DNA of 64,000 bases from contig JBCBRS010000003.1 of assembly GCA_039819545.1 (NCBI GenBank), positions 62,001 through 126,000 on the forward strand, given 5' to 3'. The notes beneath the pieces were generated by a model. It worked only from the letters and a program-made list of their open reading frames with translations. It was not told the origin of the DNA and did no database searches. Below are positions 43,357-52,054 of this stretch, in pieces (position 1 is the stretch's first letter; every line of letters begins with the position of its first letter). The translations under genes and the position numbers were made by a program. This DNA is from CALLPQ01 sp039819545 (GTDB lineage: Bacteria; Pseudomonadota; Alphaproteobacteria; Caulobacterales; Parvularculaceae).

Positions 43357-45972
43357 ATGATCATCAACGTCAAAGTCACGCGTGCGCCCATGCCCAAACG
43401 ATCCGAACCGCCGCTGACAGCTGATCTAAAACCGCTGAGCGCGCCGCGCAGACCGGGTCGTACCCGAACGACCCGCAAATCGCGCAGCCAATATGCGGCC
43501 CAGCCCACAGGGGCGCTTGATCGGTTGCGCGCAGTGATGCGCCGGGCCCTAATGCGCGCGGGTGGCGGGGCGCTGGTGATTATCGCCGTCTGGCTTCTGG
43601 TCGCGATTGCGAGCTTTTCCATATCTGACCCGACCTGGAATACCGCCACCGACGCGCCGGTGAAAAATCTTGTCGGGGCGGGCGGCGCTACGATTAGCGA
43701 TTTCCTTCTTCAGGCGCTGGGCGGCGCGGTCTTCCTGATCTTCCCCCCCCTGATCATCTGGGGTGTTTATGCGTTCACCCGCGGTACGCCCGACGAGACC
43801 TCGTTGGTTGTTCTGAAGCGCATCGCGCTTTTCCCGGTGAGCCTCCTCACGGCAGCCGGCCTCGGCGCGACACTGCCTATTCCTGCCGATTGGCCTTTTA
43901 TCGTTGGCATAGGCGGCGCCTTGGGGGACGGCGTTGCTGGCCTCTTAAGCGGTATCATGGGGCCGATTACAGCGCCCTTACCGGCGCCCTATCCGGCCGT
44001 GCTTCTGGGGTTTGTCTTTGGTATCATCACCGTCCTGATCTTTCCGGTTGTCTGCGGATTAACCCATGAGCGCGCAGAGGCCGTTGCCGGTCTCATTGAA
44101 ACCATGGTGGCGGGTATTGCCACACGCACAGCCGCCCTCGTGACCAGATTGCAGACTGGGCAGCGCGCCGGTCAAATGGCTGATGCTGAACTACGCGATC
44201 TTCTTGATCAAGTTGATATGGACGACGAAGACCAACTGGCCGCAATTGCGGATGACGGGTCAGGGAATGAGGATGAGGCGCTGGCTGTTGGTACCCTCGA
44301 CCAGCCCGAAGACGACATACCGACCCATATTCCCGGCGCGTTGCCCGGCGGTGGCGAGAGCCTTGCCTCCAAACGGAAAATCATCCGTACCGATCCCAAA
44401 GTGAAACCTGGTCGCCGTGAAACCCGTGAGGCTCAACACGCCCTGCCAGTATTCCAGCCAGGCTCCTATGAGCTACCGCCGCTCAATCTTCTCGCCAGGA
44501 CTGCCGAGCGCGCAAAAACCGTGATCTCTGATGACGCGTTGGAGCAAAATGCCCGTATGCTGGAAACGGTGCTGTCAGACTTTGGGGTCCGCGGAGAAAT
44601 CATCAATGTGCGCCCCGGACCTGTTGTCACGCTTTACGAATTGGAGCCAGCGGCGGGGGTCAAATCCTCCCGCGTAATCGGTCTTGCTGACGATATTGCC
44701 CGCTCCATGAGCGCCGTTGCCGCCCGCGTTGCCGTGGTGCCCGGACGCAACGTCATCGGCATCGAACTGCCGAACCAGGATCGTGAAACCGTCTATCTGC
44801 GCTCCCAACTTTCAACACGGGACTTTGAGCAGTCGCGGGCCGACCTGACCCTGTCATTAGGCGTGGATATTGGCGGCGAGCCTGTTTTTGCCGACCTTGC
44901 CCGCATGCCCCACCTGTTGATCGCAGGCACCACGGGCTCGGGTAAGTCTGTGGGGATCAACACCATGATCCTGTCACTGCTTTATCGCATGTCACCAGAC
45001 CAGTGTAAGCTCATCCTGATTGACCCCAAGATGCTGGAACTGTCCGTCTACGATTCAATTCCGCATCTGTTGGCACCGGTCGTGACCGACCCGCGCAAGG
45101 CTGTTGTTGCCCTGAAATGGACCGTTCGCGAAATGGAAGAGCGCTATCAGCGCATGTCAAAGCTTGGGGTCCGGAATATTGCCGGATTCAATGAACGCGT
45201 TGCCGAGGCCGAAGAGAATGGCGAGACGCTGAGCCGCACGGTGCATACCGGCTACGATGCCGACAGCGGCGAACCCATTTACGAGACCGAGGAATTCGAC
45301 TTCGAGGCCATGCCCTTTATCGTGGTTGTTATTGACGAAGTTGCCGATCTGATGATGGTGGCGGGCAAAGACATCGAAGGCATGGTTCAGCGCCTGGCGC
45401 AAATGGCCCGGGCCGCCGGTATTCACCTGATCATGGCAACCCAGCGCCCATCCGTTGACGTGATCACGGGTACGATCAAGGCAAACTTCCCCACCCGGAT
45501 CAGTTTTCAAGTCACCTCAAAAATCGATAGCCGCACGATTTTGGGGGAGCAAGGCGCAGAGCAACTGCTGGGTCAAGGCGACATGCTTTACATGGCCGCC
45601 GGCGGGCGCTTGCGCCGGGTCCACGGACCATTTGTCTCCGACAATGAGGTGGAGAAAATCGTCAAGTTTCTGAAGAAACAGGGCAAACCCTCTTACGTTC
45701 AGGAAGTTACCGAGCTTGAAGAGGGTGAGGACGGCGCCATCCCGGGGCTCGATGTGGGCGGCAACACCTCTTCGGGTGATGCACTCTATGATCAAGCCGT
45801 GGCCGTTGTGCTCCGCGACCGTAAGGCCTCGACCTCTTATGTGCAGCGCCGTCTGCAAATCGGTTACAACCGCGCAGCCTCCTTGATCGAAAAGATGGAG
45901 CAGGAAGGCGTTATCTCGCCTGCCAACCATGCCGGTAAACGCGAGATCCTTGTGGGTGAGGATGCGGCGTAA
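43357..45972 (+). CDS. ftsK: DNA translocase FtsK
   Basis: 871 aa from the ATG at 43357; ATG at 43390 and GTG at 43300 are in frame and no clear ribosome-binding site decides among them. Four membrane helices lie between about residues 65 and 240, then an acidic, Pro-rich linker of moderate length (240-370). The motor follows: alpha domain VISDDALEQNARMLETVLSDFGV, Walker A GTTGSGKSVGINTMI near 525, Walker B IVVVIDEVADLMMVAGKD, IHLIMATQRPSVDVITG. The C-terminal gamma winged helix (DRKASTSYVQRRLQIGYNRA) reads KOPS sites. FtsK moves the chromosome terminus at the septum. Confidence 0.95.
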   Translation: MIINVKVTRAPMPKRSEPPLTADLKPLSAPRRPGRTRTTRKSRSQYAAQPTGALDRLRAVMRRALMRAGGGALVIIAVWLLVAIASFSISDPTWNTATDAPVKNLVGAGGATISDFLLQALGGAVFLIFPPLIIWGVYAFTRGTPDETSLVVLKRIALFPVSLLTAAGLGATLPIPADWPFIVGIGGALGDGVAGLLSGIMGPITAPLPAPYPAVLLGFVFGIITVLIFPVVCGLTHERAEAVAGLIETMVAGIATRTAALVTRLQTGQRAGQMADAELRDLLDQVDMDDEDQLAAIADDGSGNEDEALAVGTLDQPEDDIPTHIPGALPGGGESLASKRKIIRTDPKVKPGRRETREAQHALPVFQPGSYELPPLNLLARTAERAKTVISDDALEQNARMLETVLSDFGVRGEIINVRPGPVVTLYELEPAAGVKSSRVIGLADDIARSMSAVAARVAVVPGRNVIGIELPNQDRETVYLRSQLSTRDFEQSRADLTLSLGVDIGGEPVFADLARMPHLLIAGTTGSGKSVGINTMILSLLYRMSPDQCKLILIDPKMLELSVYDSIPHLLAPVVTDPRKAVVALKWTVREMEERYQRMSKLGVRNIAGFNERVAEAEENGETLSRTVHTGYDADSGEPIYETEEFDFEAMPFIVVVIDEVADLMMVAGKDIEGMVQRLAQMARAAGIHLIMATQRPSVDVITGTIKANFPTRISFQVTSKIDSRTILGEQGAEQLLGQGDMLYMAAGGRLRRVHGPFVSDNEVEKIVKFLKKQGKPSYVQEVTELEEGEDGAIPGLDVGGNTSSGDALYDQAVAVVLRDRKASTSYVQRRLQIGYNRAASLIEKMEQEGVISPANHAGKREILVGEDAA

Positions 45973-46125
45973 AACAGTCTTGCCGCCTTTGTTATAATGG
46001 TTTTCAATAGAATAGAAAAAAATAGAAGGATAGGAGCCTTGGGAAAGGCTACCGGGACTTAACCGCAATAGGGATCGGGCACCGTAATTTCGGCCAGCCC
46101 AAGGGATGACAAGGGGATTTTTGTG

Positions 46126-48132
46126 ATGATGCGGAACTTCGTTTTTGCCGTGCATACGCGCTTGGCTTGCTGGGCTATTTTGGGGTTTGTCGTAGCCCTG
46201 CCAGCCGCAGCACAATCAGATGCTGCAAGTTTTGGGGCACTGCCGTATATCAGTGAGGCCGTGATCTCGCCGGATGGTAAACGTGTGGCAATGCTTGAGT
46301 CGCGGGGACCGCAAACCTTGATCGGCATTTATACCGTTGGCGGAAACAGCGACGAGCCTACCTATATCTCCGTGGGTGAAAATAAAGGCCGAGACCTTGT
46401 TTGGGCCAGTAATGACTACGTCCTCGTCCTCGTGTCAGCATCAACGCGGATTAACACGGTTGAGGGGCTCAAAACCTATGAATATTTCCGGTACTTTTCA
46501 CTCCACGCGAATACCGGCTCGGCGAAAATTCTGTTTGCCACCGACCCGGCATTCAGCCGCATCCTATCGTCTGGCCAATTGCTGCATCGCCTGCCCGGTG
46601 ATCCGGAACATGTCCTCATCGCTCAGCTTGAGCCAGACTCCGGGCTCGAGCAGCGCGGCGCTGGGCCATCACGCCTCGGCGGCCGCGAACTCGGCGGATA
46701 TAGCATTTACAAGGTTAATCTGAAAAGCGGTCGGCCCAAAGCTTTTGCACGGGGCAAACCCCAGACCGATGACTGGGTTGTGGGCGCCGATGGTTCTCCT
46801 GTTCTACGCATTGATGTTGACGAGCGAACGAAAGACCGGGTCGTCCTTGATGCCAGTACACGGCGCGGCAAAGAATTGAAGCGCTACGAAGAAACACCCG
46901 GACAAGGCGTCGCCTTCAATATTTACGGTTTGTCCTTCGATGGGGCCCACGCCGTTGTTTCAACTGTCAGGGGCACAGGGACAACCGGTCTGTATAAGAT
47001 GGATCTTAAAACTGGCGCCATTGGAGAGCCCCTCTATCGCGACGAGACCTATGACATTTCACGTGTCAAATATGACTTCGATACGGGCCGGGTAATTGGC
47101 ACGGCCATCACGAAAGAGTTTCCCCAGGAATATTATTTCGATGACGCTTTCCGCGGGATCAGTGGTCGGCTGAAAAAAGCCCTGAAAGCCGATGTTGCGA
47201 CGATTACATCCTATAATACCGCCCGAAACCGATGGATCGTGCAGGCCGACTACGCCAATAAGCCGACAAGCTTTTATCTCTATGACACCACACGCAAGGA
47301 ACTGTCCGTTATCGGATCATCCTATCCGTGGCTTGAAGACCTCAACTTTGTTCGGGAGGAATTTGACTACACCGCGCCGGACGGGACGACCATCCACGGC
47401 TATTTGACAAAACCCGCCAATCGGCCGGACGAAAACCTGCCCCTGATCGTTCTTGCCCATGGTGGACCCGCTTCACGCGACACCCAAGCCTTCGATTGGT
47501 GGGCGTCCTTTTATGCGGCCAATGGATATGCCGTCTATCAGCCAAACTTTCGTGGCTCCAGCGGCTATGGGTACAAATTCCGCATCTCTGGGCGGCGCCA
47601 GTGGGGGCGTCTGATGCAGGACGATATCACCAATGGCGTTCGTACCCTGATTAACAAGGGAACGGTAGATGCTGCGCGGGTCTGTATCGCCGGTGCCAGT
47701 TACGGTGGTTATGCCGCGCTTGCCGGTGCGACCCTGACGCCAGATCTCTACGCCTGTGCGATCAGTGTCAACGGCGTCACTGACTTGATGTCCGTTCTTG
47801 GTGAAGGCTTCCGATCAGGGGAATATTCGCTTGCCTATTGGCAGGCGCAAATTGGTGACAGATTTAAGGATCGCAAAGCTATTCTTGCGGTTTCACCGGT
47901 GGAACAGGTGGACAAGATCCGTGCGCCCGTTCTCCTCATCCACGGAAAAGACGACACCGTCGTCCCCTACGGACAATCCAGACGCATGGAACAGGCGATG
48001 AAAAGCGCAGGCAAAAAAGTCGAGTTCGTTACCTTGTCGGGCGAAGACCACTGGCTCAGCGGCGCCGAAACACGCAAACGCATGCTGTCTGAGACCCTAG
48101 AGTTTGTGGACGAGATTATTGGCGATCAATAG
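46126..48132 (+). CDS. Secreted S9 family prolyl oligopeptidase-type peptidase
   Basis: 668 aa. Signal peptide to about residue 28 (LPAAAQS). A beta-propeller region (ISEAVISPDGKRVAMLESRG, then VWASNDYVLVLVSA) is followed by an alpha/beta-hydrolase domain: PLIVLAHGGPASRDTQAFDWW, QPNFRGSSGYGYKF, CIAGASYGGYAALAGAT with the nucleophile Ser near 526, LLIHGKDDTVVPYGQS with Asp near 610, GEDHWLSG with His near 641. It should cleave short peptides in the periplasm. AGGGG precedes the start. The gene normally next to ftsK in relatives (lolA) is not here. Confidence 0.87.
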   Translation: MMRNFVFAVHTRLACWAILGFVVALPAAAQSDAASFGALPYISEAVISPDGKRVAMLESRGPQTLIGIYTVGGNSDEPTYISVGENKGRDLVWASNDYVLVLVSASTRINTVEGLKTYEYFRYFSLHANTGSAKILFATDPAFSRILSSGQLLHRLPGDPEHVLIAQLEPDSGLEQRGAGPSRLGGRELGGYSIYKVNLKSGRPKAFARGKPQTDDWVVGADGSPVLRIDVDERTKDRVVLDASTRRGKELKRYEETPGQGVAFNIYGLSFDGAHAVVSTVRGTGTTGLYKMDLKTGAIGEPLYRDETYDISRVKYDFDTGRVIGTAITKEFPQEYYFDDAFRGISGRLKKALKADVATITSYNTARNRWIVQADYANKPTSFYLYDTTRKELSVIGSSYPWLEDLNFVREEFDYTAPDGTTIHGYLTKPANRPDENLPLIVLAHGGPASRDTQAFDWWASFYAANGYAVYQPNFRGSSGYGYKFRISGRRQWGRLMQDDITNGVRTLINKGTVDAARVCIAGASYGGYAALAGATLTPDLYACAISVNGVTDLMSVLGEGFRSGEYSLAYWQAQIGDRFKDRKAILAVSPVEQVDKIRAPVLLIHGKDDTVVPYGQSRRMEQAMKSAGKKVEFVTLSGEDHWLSGAETRKRMLSETLEFVDEIIGDQ

Positions 48133-48195
48133 ATCCCCGGCACCAAAGCGGGCGCAATCAAGCGAAGGCAATTCCGCCCTGTATCGTAAAAAGAC

Positions 48196-48399
48196 CTATG
48201 CCGCTTTATCGGGATCGTAGATAAATCGGCGCCCGCAATAGCCGCAAACCGCTTCGCCGTCTTCCAGTGAATAATAGACAAGCGGGTGACCAAGGGCACC
48301 GCCGCCGCCGTCACAGCTGATCCGGTGTTTGTCTACAAATATGGTTTCCGGGGCGGTGGGATCGGCGGCTTGTGAGGGGGGCATTGGGGCGTCGGTCAT
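48196..48399 (-). CDS. CHCC zinc-finger protein (NDUFS6-like)
   Basis: 67 aa. HRISCDGGGGALGHPLVYYS and AVCGYCGRRFIY carry the Cys-His-Cys-Cys set of the zf-CHCC domain, related to the complex I subunit NDUFS6/NDUFA13 zinc site. Bacterial copies are short stand-alone proteins of uncertain role, possibly in complex I assembly. It is convergent with the S9 peptidase and divergent from the ABC ATPase gene, with about 160 bp between. Confidence 0.85.
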   Translation of the reverse strand: MTDAPMPPSQAADPTAPETIFVDKHRISCDGGGGALGHPLVYYSLEDGEAVCGYCGRRFIYDPDKAA

Positions 48400-48560
48400 G
48401 GGGCTCTATGGGTCAGCGTTCGGCGCCGGCAAGTGGCGCTACTCAGTTTACCCCCTCTAGCGCATTATGGGGCAAAGTAGAATTCTCAATTGCCGGTGAG
48501 CGCGGACGGGTAATGACGAGATCTGCTTGACCCCGGACGCCCCGTCGCCAATATCGGGGT

Positions 48561-49523
48561 ATGACCCGATCCACACCCACCCCTACCGCCGATCGCCCGA
48601 ACGCCATTGTGGCACGCGGCTTACGCAAAACATACGCCGCTACCAAAAAGGCCCCCGCCAAGGAGGCCCTGAAAGGCATCGACCTGACGATTGAGGCGGG
48701 GTCGATCTTTGGCTTGCTCGGTCCCAATGGCGCGGGAAAATCTACGTTCATCAATATACTGGCGGGGCTCGTCAACAAGTCCGCCGGCGAGGCAACGGTT
48801 TGGGGCTTCGATATCGATAAGAACCCCCGCCAAGCCCGCGCCTCAATTGGCGTGGTGCCCCAGGAAATCACAACCGATGTTTTCTTTACGCCGAAAGAGG
48901 CGCTGGAGATACAAGCTGGCCTCTTTGGCGTCCCCCGCGATCGGCGCGAAACCATGGCCATTTTAAAATCCCTTGGCCTCGAAGATAAAGCCGACGCCTA
49001 TGTGCGGATGTTGTCGGGCGGCATGAAGCGTCGCCTGCTCGTTGCCAAAGCCATGGTGCACAAACCACCAGTGCTAATCCTTGACGAGCCAACGGCCGGT
49101 GTGGATATCGAATTACGCAAGCAGTTGTGGGATCTCGTCATGGAAATGCACGAGGCCGGCACAACCATCGTTCTGACCACGCACTATCTGGAAGAAGCAC
49201 AAGAGCTTTGTGATCAGATTGGTATAATTCATCAGGGTACACTCGTGGCCTGTGAACCAACCGAAAAACTCATCGCCTCCTTTGACAGCAAGACCCTTGT
49301 GGTGACGCCGGAAAAGACGGTTACAACCATCCCCGTTCTCACCGGTTTTACCATTGAACAGCGCGACGACGGACGGCTTGCCATCCCTTATCAACCGAGC
49401 AAAGGCGAGGTGGGTGATATCCTGGCGCAACTTTCCACCGCCGGGATCAGCGTCCAAGATCTGTCAACGGTTGAACCCGACCTCGAAGACGTGTTTCTTG
49501 ATCTGACCTATCGTGCGCGTTGA
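48561..49523 (+). CDS. ABC transporter ATP-binding protein (ABC-2 exporter type)
   Basis: 320 aa. Walker A LLGPNGAGKSTFINIL near residue 55, Q-loop VVPQEITTDVFFTPKE, signature MLSGGMKRRLLVAKAMV, Walker B LILDEPTAGVDIELRKQLWDLV, H-loop LTTHYLEEAQELCDQIG. The C-terminal ~90 residues are a DUF4162-like domain. This is the ATPase of an ABC-2 type exporter of the NodI/YadG kind. No permease gene is next to it: a terminator follows at 49541 and nrdA is on the opposite strand. Confidence 0.87.
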   Translation: MTRSTPTPTADRPNAIVARGLRKTYAATKKAPAKEALKGIDLTIEAGSIFGLLGPNGAGKSTFINILAGLVNKSAGEATVWGFDIDKNPRQARASIGVVPQEITTDVFFTPKEALEIQAGLFGVPRDRRETMAILKSLGLEDKADAYVRMLSGGMKRRLLVAKAMVHKPPVLILDEPTAGVDIELRKQLWDLVMEMHEAGTTIVLTTHYLEEAQELCDQIGIIHQGTLVACEPTEKLIASFDSKTLVVTPEKTVTTIPVLTGFTIEQRDDGRLAIPYQPSKGEVGDILAQLSTAGISVQDLSTVEPDLEDVFLDLTYRAR

Positions 49524-49540
49524 CAAAGGTTAAGAAAATC

Positions 49541-49576
49541 AAAAAAGACTTCCCGATTTTCTGGGAAGTCTTTTCT
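49541..49576. terminator. Bidirectional terminator between the ABC ATPase gene and nrdA
   Basis: Arms AAGACTTCCC and GGGAAGTCTT pair perfectly around an 8-nt loop. A run of A precedes the hairpin (T on the minus strand) and TTTTCTT follows on the plus strand. It can serve both convergent genes. Confidence 0.88.
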
Positions 49577-49601
49577 TGCATCATCAGCGCGGGGGGCGCT
49601 T

Positions 49602-51530
49602 TTACTGACAAGCTAGGCACTCGTCATAGTCAGTACGTACTGCGGCGGCAGCTTCCAGATTGGCTTGGATATCGTCCGTGCTCACCTTTTTCTCACCGCC
49701 AGCAAAGGATGTGCGCTGTACCGATTTTGAGCGGCAATAATAGAGGCTCTTCACCCCTTTTTCCCATGCCGTCCAATGGAGCATGTGCAGGTCCCACTTA
49801 TCGATATCGCCCGGCAGGAAGACGTTGACCGATTGCCCCTGGCAGATAAATGGCGAGCGATCGGCCGCAAGTTCCACGACCCAGCGTTGATCAATCTCAA
49901 AGGCCGTCTTGAAGATTTCTTTTTCCTCATCCGTCAGACCATCCAGATGCTGGACACTGCCTTCATTTTCGAGAATTGATCCCCAGACTTCGTCTGTGTT
50001 CATTTCTTTATCAACCAAAAGACTTTCCAGCGCCTTGTTTTTCACGGTGAAGGAGCCCGACAGTGTCTTGTGCGTGTACACATTAGCCGGGATTGGCTCA
50101 ATACACGGGCTCGCGCCACCACAAATGATCGAGATGGAGGCTGTCGGCGCAATCGCCAGTTTGTGGGAGAAGCGTTGTTTGATCCCCACCTCTTCTGCGT
50201 CGGGGCAGGCACCGCGCTCTTCGGCGAGTTTGACCGAGGCCGCGTCAGCGCCCATACGGATATGTTTAAACAGCCGCATGTTCCACGATTTTGCCATAGC
50301 ACTTTCAAACGGGATGTTTTTCGATTGCAGGAACGAATGGAAGCCCATCAGCCCCAAACCAACCGACCGCTCGCGCGCAGCCGAGTAAACAGCCTTGGCC
50401 ATGGAGGCGGGCGCAGTATCGATAAATTCCTGCAGGACATTATCGAGAAAACGCATCACGTCTTCCACAAAGCGTGGGTCGTCCTTCCACTCGTCATATT
50501 TTTCAGCATTGATTGAGGACAGGCAACACACTGCCGTGCGGTCCTCGCCGCGATGGTCTTTGCCCGTGTGGAGCATAATCTCCGAACACAGATTAGAGGT
50601 GGAAACCTTTAGGCCCAGGTCACGCTGGTGTTTGGCCATCTGGCGGTTCACGGTGTCAGAGAACAAAAGATAAGGCTCACCCGTCTGTAGACGGATCTCC
50701 AGAATTTTCTGCCAGAGTTTGCGTGCATTGATAGTGCGGATCACGTCACCGGTTTTGGGGCTTTTAAGGCCGAACTCCGCATCGTCCATCACGGCTTGCA
50801 TAAACTCATCGGTCACGTTGATGCCGTGATGCAAGTTCAGCGATTTCCGATTGAAGTCGCCGGAGGGTTTGCGGATTTCCAAAAATTCTTCAATTTCCGG
50901 GTGGTGAACATCGAGATAGCAAGCCGCCGAGCCACGGCGTAAGGACCCCTGTGAAATTGCCAGGGTCAGGGAATCCATGACGCGGATAAACGGGATGATC
51001 CCCGACGTGGCCCCCGCACCTTTTACCTTTTCGCCGATGGAACGCACATTACCCCAATAGGTGCCAATGCCACCACCGTTGGAGGCGAGCGCCACATTTT
51101 CATTCCAGGTGCCAACGATGCCGTCGAGGCTATCGCTGACGCCATTGAGGAAGCAGGAAATAGGCAGGCCGCGTTTTGCCCCGCCATTGGAGAGCACAGG
51201 CGTTGCTGGCATAAACCAAAGCCGCGAGATATAGTCGTAAATCCGCTGGGCATGGTTGGCATCATCGGCATAGGTGCGCGCCACGCGGGCAAACATATCT
51301 TGAAACGACTCGCCCTCAAGCAGGTAGCGGTCCTCCATGGTCGTCTTGCCAAAATCGGTCAGGAGCGCGTCGCGGGTGTGATCAATCTCAATCTCACGCA
51401 CGACTTTCAAGTCAGGTTTGCCGTCATTGCTCTGGCGATAGAGACCAACCGGCGCTTTTTCCACCGCCGTTAGGGATGTGTCTTGGTCCTCGCCGTGGGC
51501 CTGCTTTTGTGCCGCGTCCATCAAAGTCAT
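49602..51530 (-). CDS. nrdA: Ribonucleoside-diphosphate reductase alpha chain (class I)
   Basis: 642 aa from the ATG at 51528-51530 (MTLMDAAQKQ). It reduces NDPs to dNDPs. FMPATPVLSNGGAKRGLPISC opens the barrel with the first redox Cys; SNGGGIGTYWGN, then STSNLCSEIMLHT with the glutamate-cysteine site, and LGLMGFHSFLQSKNIP follow. The C-terminus ends in DECLACQ (mobile thiol pair). It has no N-terminal ATP-cone, so it probably lacks dATP activity control. nrdB is not in the window. Two NrdR-type boxes lie 270-320 bp upstream. Confidence 0.92.
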   Translation of the reverse strand: MTLMDAAQKQAHGEDQDTSLTAVEKAPVGLYRQSNDGKPDLKVVREIEIDHTRDALLTDFGKTTMEDRYLLEGESFQDMFARVARTYADDANHAQRIYDYISRLWFMPATPVLSNGGAKRGLPISCFLNGVSDSLDGIVGTWNENVALASNGGGIGTYWGNVRSIGEKVKGAGATSGIIPFIRVMDSLTLAISQGSLRRGSAACYLDVHHPEIEEFLEIRKPSGDFNRKSLNLHHGINVTDEFMQAVMDDAEFGLKSPKTGDVIRTINARKLWQKILEIRLQTGEPYLLFSDTVNRQMAKHQRDLGLKVSTSNLCSEIMLHTGKDHRGEDRTAVCCLSSINAEKYDEWKDDPRFVEDVMRFLDNVLQEFIDTAPASMAKAVYSAARERSVGLGLMGFHSFLQSKNIPFESAMAKSWNMRLFKHIRMGADAASVKLAEERGACPDAEEVGIKQRFSHKLAIAPTASISIICGGASPCIEPIPANVYTHKTLSGSFTVKNKALESLLVDKEMNTDEVWGSILENEGSVQHLDGLTDEEKEIFKTAFEIDQRWVVELAADRSPFICQGQSVNVFLPGDIDKWDLHMLHWTAWEKGVKSLYYCRSKSVQRTSFAGGEKKVSTDDIQANLEAAAAVRTDYDECLACQ

Positions 51531-51800
51531 GATTACCCTGTCCTTGCTCTTGTCTTCTGGCCAGTTTCCCCGGCGGGCTTCACCGGTGAGCCTGGACACA
51601 ACGCGCTCACCCTTTTTTCGACCGCCGCCACCGATTTGGCGTTGGGGTTGCCTCTGCATGGCCCCGCGCAATGTACGAGGCCGCAAAACATCTTTCCTTG
51701 CAGCGCAATTAAGCAGCGCAAGGGGCCCTTTAGCGCGTCAGTTTTTCTTAAAGACGACGCCGGCACGGTGAAGGTCGAAAGGAAGCCAGCTCGCTTGCTG

Positions 51801-51848
51801 ACACAACATATAGTGATCGACACCACCCCCATCGTCAATATGAAGTTG
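51801..51848 (-). promoter_or_regulatory. Candidate NrdR box pair upstream of nrdA
   Basis: Box 1 (51801-51816, ACACAACATATAGTGA) matches the NrdR consensus ACACWATATATWGTGT at 14 of 16 positions. Box 2 (51833-51848) matches at 9 of 16, with the central CAATAT and AGT preserved. Their starts are 32 bp apart, i.e. three helical turns, which is the normal NrdR arrangement. They lie upstream of nrdA in the 525-bp gap. NrdR represses ribonucleotide reductase genes when dATP is high; the box-2 assignment is weaker. Confidence 0.65.
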
Positions 51849-52054
51849 TTACCGGGTTGTCATTTTTTTGCTAACAGGTTCTTAACAGGGCGCACCTGGT
51901 GCATCATGAAGGTTAACGCGCCGAACCCGATCAGCACATCTTACGGTTTCGTTTCGGGGGCGAATTTCGCCTCGGTCGCGTCAAAATTTTTTTAGCCACA
52001 GTGTGAAACCGGCGCGAAAATTCACGGCCACCGCTGCGCAGCACCCGTGCGCAG

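Noticed and set aside
51871..51885. Second CtrA-like site upstream of nrdA (TTAA-N7-TTAG on the minus strand).
   Set aside because: One mismatch in an AT-rich stretch; too likely by chance and overlapped by no clear promoter.
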